This document shows, in pieces, positions 11,154 through 22,501 of a stretch of 64,000 nucleotides of DNA. The notes under the pieces are model-generated. The model was not told where the DNA came from, made no database searches, and saw nothing but the letters and a program-made list of their open reading frames with translations. The DNA is from Xiphydria camelus (taxonomy: Eukaryota > Arthropoda > Insecta > Hymenoptera > Xiphydriidae). Made by a program: the position numbers and the translations under genes. The stretch lies in the NCBI GenBank assembly GCA_963678675.1, contig OY783194.1, positions 35,442,278 to 35,506,277 of the forward strand. The letters run 5' to 3'. Within the stretch, counting starts at the first letter, position 1. Every line of letters starts with the position of its first letter.

Positions 11154-13189
11154 ATGTGATATACGAACTCCCGCTCACTTATCGCGATAATTCTCGAGAC
11201 ACGCGAGAAGGGGAGCGATGTGCCGATAGAGAAATGAAACGAGAAAGAGAGAGAGAGAGAGGAAGAGACGCGCGCGAATAGGTGGAAGAAGCAGAATGGG
11301 AGGGAAGCCGATATCGAGGAGCGGATCGATCCACGTCGACCGGCGCTTAATCGTTTAAGCGCTCGATAGAGCAGTTTCTAATTAGCGGAGCGGGGCGAGG
11401 AGGCGTGATCGGATCGTCGATCGACTGCGGGAAAGCTTCGTACGGAGGTACAGCCGCGCCGGACGGAAATCTCCGCTTAGCTGCAAGGTGCAGAATGGTC
11501 GGCTCGTGCTCGGTTGGGAGGGACGAGAATCTCCGCGAAATTAGACCGTTACCGCTACCTGAGCAAGTGTCCGAGATGGAATCGAAACGACGAAGAGTCG
11601 CGGAGGAGGAAGAGGAAATTGAGTACCGCGTTCCTCTCGCAATTTCTGCACAACGAAAAGATTCATCGGGGATCGAAACTAACCGAGCGCCGGAAATATT
11701 AAAAATAGAAATAATGATAACGAATCCTGAAAGTTGGTTACGAAAGCGAAAACCTCAGTTCAAAGCGCTCAGCGACCCAACTCTCAAACCCACGAACCGA
11801 AAAATCCAAAACCCCGCGAAATTCAACTGAAAAATTCCTTAATAATTTCCGAATGCCCCGTGTCAACGCACCGCACTTATCCAGGCCTGAGAACAACTCT
11901 ACCCTATAATCTCAGCCGCTAAAAACCCGTCTAAAAATTCCTATCGAGCGACCGAATTCCCCGAGAACAAAACGAAGAGAAAAAAAAAGCGAACACCGAG
12001 TACATAATCAACGAGACGACGCAAACAATACACGGCAGATGCTCGAGCGAAGCGCCATCGCACGACTCTACGAGTAAAACGTTACCCGGAAGCGCTTCCA
12101 TTCTCTACTCGGATGTATAATATACATTCCCTGAGAACCGGCAACAGTCCAGTTCCGCGGGAAAGATAAGCTACATTAAGAAACGCGCGCGCGCGCGCGC
12201 TCACGAGAATGACGCCCGACCGCGAGGAGATCGGCGAGGAACGAATCCTCCTCCCCCTTTCCTCGAAGAGTTATTAACGAGGAAAGTGCCGGGGAGAGGA
12301 AGACGACGCGCGGGGCAGGCGAGGGTGGAGGGAGAGGAGAAGGAGGTGGGGTCGCCACGGTTGTGGTCCGCCTGGGAAAGAAAGGACCACGTATTGTGTG
12401 ATTTGTGCGCCGAGGAGGCCACGCTAGGCTGACCCTCGCTTCGCGTCGTTGTGTATCGCCGTTGCCTCGCTCCATATACACGTACCGCCCCGCTAAGTGT
12501 ACCTGTTACTCCGGGTAATCATCGCCCTCTCAGCTTTTGTCTCCCGGGGCCGGCGGGGCAAGGTTACGCAACGACGCGAGCTTACGACTTAACGGGGTAA
12601 CCAGAGTGGAACCAGAACAGGGATCTGGCGGCGGTTCCTCCCTGTCGGAGGACGAGGCTCCCTTTTGCTCGCGGCGACGGTGTCCTCGTTAAAGGCCGTC
12701 TTTGATAATCGATCTGTCGCTGTCCGTATCCGTATAATTTGCCGGCAATTCATTTCATTTCGATCAAACGGATTTACAATATTTCGATGGAATAAACGTC
12801 ACTCGAGTGAAGAGAATAATTGATAGATGAATAACAAGAGTTCACTCGTGCTCCTCGCATTTATATTCCACCGCGCCTCTCCGCAGCTTCTACTGAAAAG
12901 AACCCATTTATCCGACTGACAATGCCCGATATATCGGCCCAATAAGCGCACTCCCAGCCGAGAAAGAGAAAGACGGCGCGAGAGCGCGAGCCTCCGTGCC
13001 GAAAGAAGAGAACCGACTCTGGCGGAGGAAGTGGATCCTCTCGCGAGAGAGGCACGGTACACCTATCTCGAATCTCCTCCAAGGTGACCATTGTGGGAAT
13101 CACTGTGCTGAGCAAACAGTTCGACGCGATTAAGGCACAATACCAATTACGAAGTTCGAGGAACGACCACGCCGGCGGGAAGCGAGACA

Positions 13190-13214
13190 GAGAGAGAGAG
13201 AGAGAGAGAGAGAT
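13190..13214. repeat. (GA)n microsatellite
   Basis: About 25 bp of GA repeats, followed by AAAGGAGAAGAAAGG purine-rich text. Confidence 0.85.
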
Positions 13215-14343
13215 GCGGCGAAAGGAGAAGAAAGGGTCAGGAGAGAAGATACAGCGAGCGCGAGAGGGGCAGTCGGAGGAAAAGAGTCGATTGATTTCAG
13301 CGGGGCGCACCGTCAATGCGTTCATTGTGGCCGCAACGTCCTTTCGGACAATTAAGCGGCGCTCCATGGTCGCCCGCTATCTTCACCGGCTTATCTCATA
13401 ACCGCGGCACAAAAGTCCCGCGACCCGACGCCACAACGACGTCTTGTGCCGTCCTTCCTGCGCGACCGGGAAGCGTGACCGGGGGGTTCCCTTGTTTCGG
13501 CTTCCCCGAAACACAAGCGGTCTCGGGTCCCGTCCGTCGGACGTCAAAAGGCGCGCGCGCGCATGGGGCGTCTTCGTCGCGACGCACAGGCGGTCCATTG
13601 TCCGGCGCCGGCCGATGTCAACCGGTCGCCTCGATCGATTAGCGCTATCGATCGTAATTGCGCAGGGGGATCGTTAGCGAGGCGGGAGAGAGAGAGAGAG
13701 GAAGATTCCCCTTGACGAGTTCGACAGCCCAATTTGACGTGGATAGCGGTTAACTAACCTAATGATATTTCGCTTTCGCGCTCCTGGGAATGCGTACGGA
13801 GAGCCGGGCTGACGCGCGGCTTCTTACGGCCGGGAGAATTGACGCTTCTGTGCCTCCGAAAAAAATCGAGAGGGGGGGAAAAGGTGGAAGAAAACGGTGT
13901 TCGACCGCTTCTTTTATTGGACTGAGAGGTTGATTGTGTCGCGAGCGGGGATTTACACGGCGAGAGTAACGAGGACTTTGTTGATTGTACCGCCGAGAGT
14001 ACAGCCGTATCACTGCCGTTGCCGCTCGCAGGTGTGCGTATTCGTTGGGAATCGCGTAGACAGGTCGATTTAGGTGTTTCGAACGCGTGGAGCGAGCGTG
14101 ATGTAGGAGAGATTTTTGTGAGAGTCGTATATTGCGCGCCTAAAGTTGGACGTATGCGTTTTTACAGTCGGAGAAATTCTTTATAACGGAGTTATTTAGG
14201 TTTCGAAACTCTCGAGTTGAGTGTAGGTACTTCACACGCAGATAAATGTTTCTCGGTGGGAACTTTATGGCGAGTTGTTCCAACTGCGCTCGGCGGTACA
14301 CCGATTTATGTAAATAAGTAATTGCAAAATTGTATCGACTTAC

Positions 14344-14477
14344 CCTCGGAGCACATGCACTCGTAGTCATGCTGGTCGATCTGTCGACACGAGCCTCCAT
14401 TCTGGCAGGGAGAAGGATCGCAGGGGATGTATTCGCTCTCGCAGTTCTGTCCCGTGTATCCGTTCGAGCACATGCAC
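14344..14477 (-). CDS. N: Notch exon: second half of EGF5 and most of EGF6
   Basis: This internal coding exon belongs to the Notch receptor, a single-pass membrane receptor for Delta and Serrate/Jagged ligands. On the minus strand an acceptor (CCTTGCAG) at 14478-14479 precedes the exon and a donor GTAAGT starts at 14343. The exon begins with the last base of a codon (phase 2) and ends after one base of the next (phase 1). The 44 complete codons start CMCSNGYTGQNC, which closes EGF5. They continue with PCDPSPCQNGGSC and YECMC, which are cysteines 1-5 of EGF6. Order and spacing match Drosophila Notch EGF5-EGF6. CQNGGSC fits the O-fucose consensus, whereas fly EGF6, as I recall it, has Ile in place of that Ser. 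Joined to the exon at 36947-37142, the split codon reads AAG (Lys) and restores the HGSYKC motif of EGF5. Fly homology is from memory; the splice sites and frame are read directly. Confidence 0.93.
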
Positions 14478-14640
14478 CTGCAAGGACGAATAAGAAGATC
14501 GTCAGACGGGGAATTTTTCGCAGAGTCGATCGCCGATTCGGCGCTGTATTCCTGTCATGTGAAATTGTAGAGCCAAAACACGTCAGCGCGTACGGTCGTT
14601 CAAACTATGCGTCGAATGCAGGTTTCACGGCTACTATTTT

Positions 14641-15120
14641 TTTCATTTTGGAGGAAGTAGGGAAAATTTCAGCAAAAAAGGAGACGATTTTGATTAAAAG
14701 GAAAGGTCTACCTGAAATTAGAGAGGCACAGTGATTAAAAAAAAAAAAAAGCAATTTTCAAGGTATACAATGAAACACTAATATTTATTAAGCGGATGAC
14801 GAATATCTTTGTAACTTAACAACTTATATCTCATATCGAGTAACTTAAACCTGAGTAGGACCGCAATTTGATTTAAGGAAATGGGAATCTAGTTTCCGGT
14901 AAGAAACATTAATTCAACAAGGCTTATATCTTAAACGAAATATTGATGCAAGTGGATGAAGTAGAGATTATTTATAGTACCATTTTATAAATAGGAAAAA
15001 GGAAAACAAAAAATTCACCATTTTTATTCTTTCCACGTTATCCGAAACGATGGAAAGATAAGCTCAGCTGAGAAACTGAATAATAAATAGCTTTAGAGGA
15101 AAAGGGGGGAAATTGTAAGT
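14641..15120 (+). repeat. Dispersed repeat H, copy 1
   Basis: It is collinear with 45970-46445 over about 480 bp. Shared blocks include AATATTTATTAAGCG, AAGAAACATTAATTCA (ATTGATTCA in the other copy), CCGAAACGATGGAAAG and GAGAAACTGAATAATAAAT. No inverted termini or open frame were seen, and its class is unknown. It begins only about 165 bp upstream in plus coordinates of the Notch EGF6 exon. Confidence 0.75.
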
Positions 15121-16001
15121 TTTAGGGTGAAAAAGGGCAAACTTAAAAAAAAAATAGGAAAATAGGAGGCACACTGTGAAGCCTGCGAATGCGGTTTTAT
15201 GGCTCTGAGCTCATTTCATTGTGAAAAACGAAAAAGTACACGCGAAGCGTTTTTCGCCGACTCGTCAGAAACGCCTCGTGTGTCCCTATCCTAAAACCTG
15301 CAACTTCCGTCGGGGTTTCGATAACTCGCGCCGAGAATTAAATAACGGTAAGCAGAACGACTCCCATTTCAGAGACTCGCAACGCGGAGCTGCGTAACTT
15401 TCTAACGCCGACTAAATCTGAACTGAATTCCCTTTACTTCTGCGGACTCGACAGATACGGTTTATTTACGACGCGTTGATATATTTAACGCGCCGCTGCG
15501 AAAGGTGTCGATTTCGCGTGCAATGATATCGCGTATCGCCCCGCGTATACTCGACTTCGCGTAATATCCCGATCGCGCGCGCGAGCGGAAAGTCGAGAAG
15601 TCGTCGCTCGATAACCGCCGATTGCGATGGAAATTCGAAACATTCCGTCGCTTCTCACAAGTCTCCTCTTTTGATATCGTCGAACGCGCGGTTACCGCGA
15701 TTCAACCCGACACCCGCGATTCGAACGCATCCCGCGGTAAAAAAAAGTATTGTTAACATAATCGGTAATTTGATATAAAATTTTATACAAAAGTATTATA
15801 CTCAAATGCAGTAATGTGAATCACTATAAATTATCATATTTGTAATGTTCGAAAAGAGTTTTGAATTGTACAGTTTTTACTGGAAAGATGCTTCAAATTT
15901 GATTCATTTAAAATGGTTTCGGGGTAAATTTAAATCAGTTTCGCAGTAAATTCAACTGTTTCAATCGCGTAAAATTACGAAGAATACGCGAAGCGACGCA
16001 C

Positions 16002-16051
16002 CTTGAACCTGCGACCAGCAGCAGCACCAAGAACACACCGGTGAGAGTCAT
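16002..16051 (-). CDS. Candidate signal-peptide micro-exon inside the Notch EGF5 intron
   Basis: On the minus strand an ATG at 16051 lies in the context CGAAAATGA, a good insect initiation context. An in-frame TGA at 16082-16084 lies upstream with no intervening ATG. The frame reads MTLTGVFLVLLLVAGS, a short n-region, a strong hydrophobic core and a small-residue cleavage site. It then runs into AG/GTGCGT, a plausible donor, leaving phase 2. The next Notch exon (14477) starts in the same phase, so splicing would give Arg-Cys and continue in frame from the middle of EGF5. Alternatives are the first exon of a nested minus-strand gene whose other exons I cannot see, or chance. Phase agreement alone has a one-in-three chance probability. 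Confidence 0.35.
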
Positions 16052-18625
16052 TTTCGTTCGAATTCGTGGCCCGCGATACGCTCAGAGGCGTAGTCCTCAT
16101 ATTTCGATGAGGAGGGCCGCTGCGTTTACGCCATTCTCGGAGGAATTCGCGCGCGCGCGTTCTCCCTCCCTCCGCTCTCTCGTGGCAGGTAGAAAACCGC
16201 GCGGTAAACCTTGTCGATGACGTCAGGGGCTCCTCGGCCCTTCTCGAAGCACACTTTCGACGAGCACCACTCAACTCCACGGGTCGTTTCTCGGGATTAT
16301 CTCAGCATCGCTTCCGACGCGAAACGCGCACAACCCGTTCTCACCCTGGATTCCTATTTGCCGCTGCGAAACCACAACGCGCGCGGATTCACCTTCCGAC
16401 GGTCGATATAACACGAGCTCGTCGACGAACGCGCAAAAGAAGCGTGCCGAGTAAATTACGATTTTCCCGAGAAAAGCGGGAACGCCTCGCTCTTTCGTCG
16501 TACAAGTATTTATCACAGAAACTGGAGGAAGCAGAGTTCGTCGATTGTTCGGGAAGAGATTCGCGCGAGAATTCTTTGCACCTTTTTGTGTTACGGGCGA
16601 GAAATTGCGTCGGGGAGAGCGTGTGGCGAGGGGAATTCAATAAATAAACTATATACGAGGGAAAAATAACGACGTTAAACTAAGTCAAGAAGTAATAACG
16701 AGATCGAGCTCGGAAAAGGAGCGAGTCACGCGCATCGGTCGGGTTTGAACACGTTTCCTCCGCCACGCTTTTTCACGCGCGCCGCGATAGCATCCGACGC
16801 ACTCCGCGTTCACCGTCCACGCTCGACAGTCTTTCTCTCTCTCTCTCGTTTTCCACGCGGAAGTCGGAAACCCGCGTGATATGATGGCTGCGCGCACCCG
16901 ACGTTCGAACGGGTCCTCTCCGCGCGCCGGGGATGTCGTTCGACCGTCGCACGCACACTGGAGCGGCGAGAGAGCGTTTTAAACTCGGTCAAATTGCCTC
17001 TATCCTGTGTTACGAATCAGCGAGCTATCCATGACGGACGGTCGGGGGTCCGCGGTGGCTTCGAATCTCGAAAACTTCAGCATCAGGCCGCGCTCGCGAC
17101 ATCTAAGACGCCCCGACAGGAGCACCGAGACGCGCGTGGAACGGCCGCGCCGTCGAAAAACCACCGTGCGCTCCGCTCCGCCGATTAGCACTGAGAAAAC
17201 TTCTCGCGTATCGTTCGACACTCCGCGCGTGAGACGACGACGCGTCCTTCGGTAAAGCTTACGCTTACAGAGCCTTCCGAGCTCCCCGCATCCTCGCGAC
17301 GTGCACACCTCCCTCGCTCGCGCGCCTACGGCCACACCGCGCACAAGCAGCAGCCCGAAGAAATACGTGCGCGCACACGCGTTAAACTTTTCAACTGCCG
17401 CCGCGACGTCACCGCGCGATCGCGAGCCGACACACGCGCGGTTCGTCCCGTCGGGGATGCCGCAACGCGCGAGATCGTCGAAAATCGTTGCGCCGTACGG
17501 AGAGAATCGGCAGCGACGTATAGCGTTCTCGAGGCGCTGGCGACAGACTAACCTAACCTTCTCCGGTGCGCCGCGGAGAGGCCGCCACGATCGCTCGCCC
17601 TCTCGTCTCACGTTCGGCTCGCTCGAGGGGCCCGGCGCGATCTCCCCCCTCCTCGCTCCCTTCCACGGCTCGTCGACAAGCCGCGCGTCCGTCTCGCTCG
17701 CACCCGCCGGCCATCGGGGGGCACCGCTTATCTACCTGTCTTCATCTAACTTCCCCTCGCGCTCGCTCTCGCCGGAGCGCGGTGCATCGAACCGTCTCTG
17801 TCGCAACCACCTGGGGCCCCCCCCTCTGGTCGCCACGAAGCAAAGGGAGAGCGGAAGGCAGTCTCTCTTCGCTTTGAAAATACGCTCGCCCTGACCGTGG
17901 GTCTCCCCGATTGTCTTTTCTTCCGAGAAGGGTGATTTCCTCCGCGCGTCTTCGGACGCGTCGAGGGTAACGAGTTCTTCTCGGAAGGGTGGCGGAGCGG
18001 AGCTTTTCCACGGGAAGTGACAACTTCGTAGATAATTCTATTCCGCGTGAAGCGATACTGCAGTTCCATTCGCCGGTGGAGTTTATATGGAAGCGAGGCG
18101 GCTAATTGGCAGGCGGGCTGATTAACGAGGCGCATTAAGAGCGACGCATTGCGAATGCTTCCGTATGCAGTGGGGGGACGGGTACGTTACGATATCCGGA
18201 ATGTAATGTACTCGGGATGAGGAATATTTCTGAACCCGTTTATTTACGAGGAAGACGACGACGCTAATTTAAAGTTCCCTTTTCGATAATCGAGTGTAGC
18301 TGGTTAACTGTAGCATTGCCTCGCGGTGTCGTTACGAAGATTCGATATATAGGTACACAGCTAAAGGTATTCGACCGAGTAATATGCGCGATAAAAAATA
18401 AAACTCCATTTCCGACGTCGCAGAATGCGGTCCTAAACGAGTGGAGGGGCGAACGACCCGGATTTCCCCTACCAAAAGAGGCACTTCATCCGACACACTG
18501 ACATCCCCCAGTCGAACTAACCTACGTCACCGACCCTCTCCTATAATATAATCTATTACAGCGCACGACCGAGTGTGCAATGCGGGGAGACTTCTGTTAA
18601 GGTACGTACAAACCGGGCAACAAAG

Positions 18626-18756
18626 TGTTGGCAACATGTTGGCAACACGTCGATATCGGTGTTGGCAACATGTTGGCAACTCGTCGGTGGATACTCGTCG
18701 ACAGCGTAGCAGTACAGACCAGCCAACAAATGTTGGCAACATGTTGGCAACACGTT
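18626..18756. repeat. Left TGTTGGCAACA array of element M
   Basis: Three pairs of TGTTGGCAACATGTTGGCAA are separated by spacers. The unit reads nearly the same on both strands. The array is the inverted counterpart of 20050-20195. Confidence 0.9.
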
Positions 18757-19069
18757 CATCCCCACGTGTCTCCCGTCGACTAGCAACAGCGGGCGGTATG
18801 ACATCAAAGAGAATGGTCGCCTGTTGCTGGTATCCGTGTTTCCCATTTCAAATGGGAAAAGTTGACAACATCCTCGCAACATCCACGCAAAAGGGACGGA
18901 ATTTCAGAAAGTCGATTCATACCTCTTTTAATACTTTTAATAGCACATCGATCATAAATAACTCTCCGCGACTATAATATAATTTTTATTGGATTCCTCG
19001 TCTGCTCAGCTACTCCCGCCGTCGCCGCCGCTACGCAAATTTCTTGACAGGATCGTCGCCGCGGCGACG

Positions 19070-19450
19070 GTAAATTTTCCGACCCACGCACGAAAGTGGT
19101 TAATCGCGTCATCGGCACGGTATGTCAAAATACTGACTGGATCAAATCCTTTCCTTCTCCTTTTTTATTATTATATATTATTATATAAAATAGTTTTTTA
19201 ATAAATGCGTGGATAAAACCATGTCGCCGAAAACCCCGGCGACCTTGGGACCCGATGCGCGGAGCCAGGTACTTACCCCCCGGGGGTTGGGGAGCAAAGC
19301 TAGTACATACAAATAAATATACTACCGCCCACTTGACACGGCCCGGCAGGGACCACATGTGGCAGGGACCGTCGCGGACGGGGTTCAACGCTTCCGATCC
19401 TTTCCGTCAAACGACGGGACAGTCATAAAGACTAGAGTCTGTTTTCCGTC
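19070..19450. mobile_element. Family N fragment inside element M, interrupted
   Basis: GTCAAAATACTGACTGGATC, then TACATACAAATAAATATACT, then CGTCAAACGACGGGACAGTC and ATAAAGAC match the family N element near 5088-5390. A segment at 19148-19305 is absent from the 5-kb copy at the corresponding point. Confidence 0.65.
19148..19305 (-). mobile_element. Possible 3' end of a non-LTR retrotransposon
   Basis: On the minus strand a GC-rich segment (CCCCCGGGGGGTAAGTACC ... GGTCGCCGGGGTTTTCGGCG) is followed by an A/T tail of TAATAATATATAATAATAAA type. This resembles the 3' end of an R1-like or related element inserted in the family N fragment. There is no coding sequence to test this; it could be unrelated filler. 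Confidence 0.3.
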
Positions 19451-20049
19451 GCACACCCTTTCCGGAAAAGGTTAATTAACGGACGAATCGAAATAAGCCG
19501 TTTCCCGCAATATCTATTCTAATAAACAATGTTCCGTCTTTGCGCGACGGACTACGCGCCAAATTAATCTTGCGTGGTGGGTTTAGGATAAATAAAATTA
19601 TACCAATTGGTAAGGGAAAACAAACAATGCATTAACTTTATTTGCGAACTGTTCCGGTCGCTCGCAAGTTTTCAAACTAACTGGTCGCTCTTCGACCCTG
19701 TGGTAATGAGGAACTTTCCCGGATCTAATTTATGGCTTTAACGGCCCGAGGAGTGTCGAATTTCTCCCTCACGCCGGTCTACGGACGAAATGCGAAGAGC
19801 ATTTGAGCGAATATACGACAGACAATTTATTAATAATTTATTAATCCATAGTGGTCACACGGAGTCCAGTGGACCCCATGCTAATAAAATATACATTTTT
19901 CTCATGAAAACAGTTTTTTCACTTTATTTTATACGTTCAAAACCGACCTATTTGATTGTACGAGTTTCATGAAAATTAATATCTTGAAACTGTAAAATAA
20001 ATATACCTTTGTCAAAGCTCGTTGTAATACTGTATCCAGATACGAGTTG

Positions 20050-20195
20050 ATGTTGGCAACATCTATGTTGCCAACTTGTTCCGCCTGTTGCCAACCTGTT
20101 GCCAACGTGTTGCCAACATGTTGCCAACATGTTACCAACATGTCGCCAACATGTTACCAACATATGTTGCCAACATGTTGCCAACACTTTGTTGG
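20050..20195. repeat. Right TGTTGCCAACA array of element M
   Basis: About nine closely spaced variants of TGTTGCCAACA, several differing by one base (TGTTACCAACA, TGTCGCCAACA), run up to the inverted terminus at 20196-20214. The array is denser than the left one. Confidence 0.9.
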
Positions 20196-21210
20196 CCGGT
20201 TTGTACGTACCTTTACATTTAATTTTTCGTGTCTGGGAATATATCCAAAGTTCGATAACAATATCTATATCTATTATACCTATAAATGCTCGTAATTGAA
20301 AACTTTTTTTTAAACAATCGAATACTTAAACATATCCAATGTCCGACATATTTACGTACATCCATAGAGTTAAAGCGAAGGTAAAATAAATAATATCCCC
20401 CGCAAGAGATTAATTTCTTCATTACCGCTGTACGGCCAGTCGAATAACCGCCCACGAGAATTGATAATAATTAACGTTTCCCGTCTCATATAAAAAGTAA
20501 TCGCGGCTGTATTTTTCGTCTCAAAATGACGTCCGCGTCGTATAAACCAGATAGCCGCGCGGACCAAACAGGCCCCAGCGGAGGGTACGCGTACACTTAC
20601 GTCGTCGTTTACGCGTCTCCGTGGTATGATTCATGTCTGATACCACGCGGCACGGAAAGGAGCGAGGCTCGGGGACTCGACGAAATAACACGTCGGACTG
20701 ATCCAGCTGAACCAGTCCCCGAGTCTGGGATTCGGGGTATCCAGACGCCGCGCGCTTCAGGGTCGGTTTGAGACTTTCGGAGGGCTGCGTAGAAACGAGA
20801 GGACTCGACGTTACGTGAGATTTATATACATAAGAAGAACGTGAGGATTCGGTCCGATTTCCGAATTGCAGCATCCATGAAGAAGAAGCGACACCGCGCG
20901 TCGTCGGTTCACGGCCGAAGTGCAGGAAGCAGAAGAGGCGCGCGCGGTGGTGTTTATAAATTATCCCGCGTACCACCCCCGCGCGCGTTCACCTCGTGCC
21001 ACAGCGGCGCGGCCGACGGGTCGTGAATCTCGCGCGATTTTTCTCCATAATTAATTATTGTTGTGTACGCTAATTAATTAGGCACGCGATGAGCACCAAG
21101 GCTCCTCTGCCAATTAAGACCTCAGCGTCTAACGGTAGGGATTCGACGCGCAACGTGTCTCCTTACTAGGATCCTCGTGCGAAGAGATACAGGTACATAT
21201 AGCAAAAGGA

Positions 21211-21237
21211 GGGGGAGGGGGAGGGGGAGGGGGGCGG
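21211..21237. repeat. (GGGGGA)n tract
   Basis: Four to five G-run units separated by single A. G-runs of this spacing could form a G-quadruplex. Confidence 0.8.
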
Positions 21238-22013
21238 CCTCTTCTAGGTAGGCATACCGATACCACGCGGAACGATATGAGCCTGAAAAAATAAACGCAC
21301 CAAAGCACGCCACGATGCTTCGTGCCTATATAACATTTCCATTTCCCCTTTTTTTTTTTCATTTCCAAAAGCGCCCGACCAGTAGCGAGAGAACGACCGA
21401 ATCGAATGGACGGAACGACGCTGCATACCGGGATTATCGTTAACGGTTATGAAAATTAATGCGAGTCGTTGAGCCGCCGAGGTTCGTTTAATTGACGTCA
21501 AATTGGAGCGAGAGGGAAGGGTTCTCCGCGGCCGCGAGACGAGGCGGGGTATTATAGGTGCCGACCGAACGATCATTTTTACGAGGCCGTCAAATTTCAC
21601 GATAAAACCGCTCCCGATCGGAATATTAAACGCCCTGGTTAATAGCGTCCCGTCGGTCCCCTCGGAAGTCTTGTTGCTTCGGTAACGCGGGCCCCCCCCC
21701 CCTCTCGCCCCTCTCGCCAGGCAATACGCAATGGGAGAGAAAAATGAACGAGACTCTGGTGAGAAAAAAAAGTGCGTTTAACGAGACAAAACGAAAGCAC
21801 CGTGAGTGCGTTACGAATAGTAAAAAAAAATGTACAGTGATATTTCGTTTCTCGGGATCATCTCTCGATATGGGAAAATAAAAAGGAGCAATTGTGTCTA
21901 ACCATAAATCTCGTTCTGCGTATTCCGCGCGTGCCGTTTACGTTAAGAGCAGTTATATCGACCTAGAAATGCTCGCGAGAAAAAACGAGCCACCTCCAAA
22001 GCGCGATGTCATA

Positions 22014-22211
22014 CACGGAGAAAAATAACTCGGTCGATCTAACCAAAATCCTAGAGATGATGGACCATACCGTTTGGTGAAATATGGATCCTTCATCCGT
22101 TTGATTAGACTGACCAGTTTTTTGTTAGAACAACTAAACGTTTGGTTAGAATAACTAAATACATTTAGCTATATGCGTTTTGTTATTTCAACCTAATGAT
22201 TTTTCTCATTG
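22014..22211. mobile_element. Family B MITE, copy in reverse orientation
   Basis: It begins CACGGAGAAAAATAACTCGG after TA. CTAACCAAAATCCTAGAGA, TTTGGTGAAATATGGATCC and AACTAAACGTTTGGTTAGA follow, and it ends CTAATGATTTTTCTCATTG. It is the reverse complement of the layout at 61164-61401. A family A copy starts about 40 bp further on. Confidence 0.85.
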
Positions 22212-22251
22212 TCAGTGCACAATCTTATTCCATCCTCTCCACGTACCTATA

Positions 22252-22501
22252 TCAAAAGTGCCGTTTATTGATAGTTAACAAATGTAATTTGAAATACGGC
22301 GAAATAAATATTTCTTTAGGACAAGAAAATGTATGTTACACATTGAAATGATTATTTCATTGAAACAGTTGCCTCAGAGGATCAAATTGTAGCAAATATG
22401 AATATCGTAATACAGTTAATATTTTCTTGATCCGATAAAACGTTTATTTCGCCATATTCAGACAAACATTTACAAACTACAAATAAACCGTTTTCTCAGT
22501 G
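22252..22501. mobile_element. Family A MITE, copy 2
   Basis: It contains ACGGCGAAATAAATATTTC and the inverted GTTTATTTCGCCATATTC, and ends AAACCGTTTTCTCAGTG beside TA. It supplies the uninterrupted reference for the insertion of family C at 36595 (TTTTCTTGATCCGATAAAAC). Confidence 0.85.

Larger units (their letters stand above)
1..14343 (-). other. Notch intron downstream of the EGF6 exon (open at left edge)
   Basis: This is the intron that follows the donor of the exon at 14344-14477. No further EGF-coding exon was seen on the minus strand down to base 1, so it exceeds 14.3 kb. It holds mobile-element remnants at about 0.8-1.1, 2.9-3.3, 3.95-4.2, 5.0-5.9, 6.85-7.4, 9.8-10.15 and 10.95-11.15 kb. 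The stretches 1-780, 1100-2900, 4200-5000, 5930-6840, 7400-9780 and 11160-14340 are CpG-rich unique sequence with simple repeats. Their open reading frames are short, rich in Arg, Ser and Pro, and match nothing I recognise. No RNA gene was seen. Confidence 0.75.
18598..20214. mobile_element. Family M element with TGTTGGCAACA array termini
   Basis: A roughly 1.6 kb region is bounded by inverted AAGGTACGTACAAACCGG termini. Each is followed inward by CAACAAAGTGTTGGCAACAT and a short array of the near-palindromic unit TGTTGGCAACA. The interior has no transposase-like frame. It includes a family N fragment (about 19070-19450), which itself carries a possible retroelement tail (19148-19305). The architecture (inverted ends made of tandem arrays) parallels the element at 5029-5922, and both begin AAGGT. 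The exact ends and target duplication are uncertain. Confidence 0.75.

Noticed and set aside
17000..17894. Overlapping frames of about 200 codons on both strands
   Set aside because: Both strands are open at once because stop codons are rare in GC-rich sequence. Neither product shows a recognisable domain or plausible amino-acid composition.
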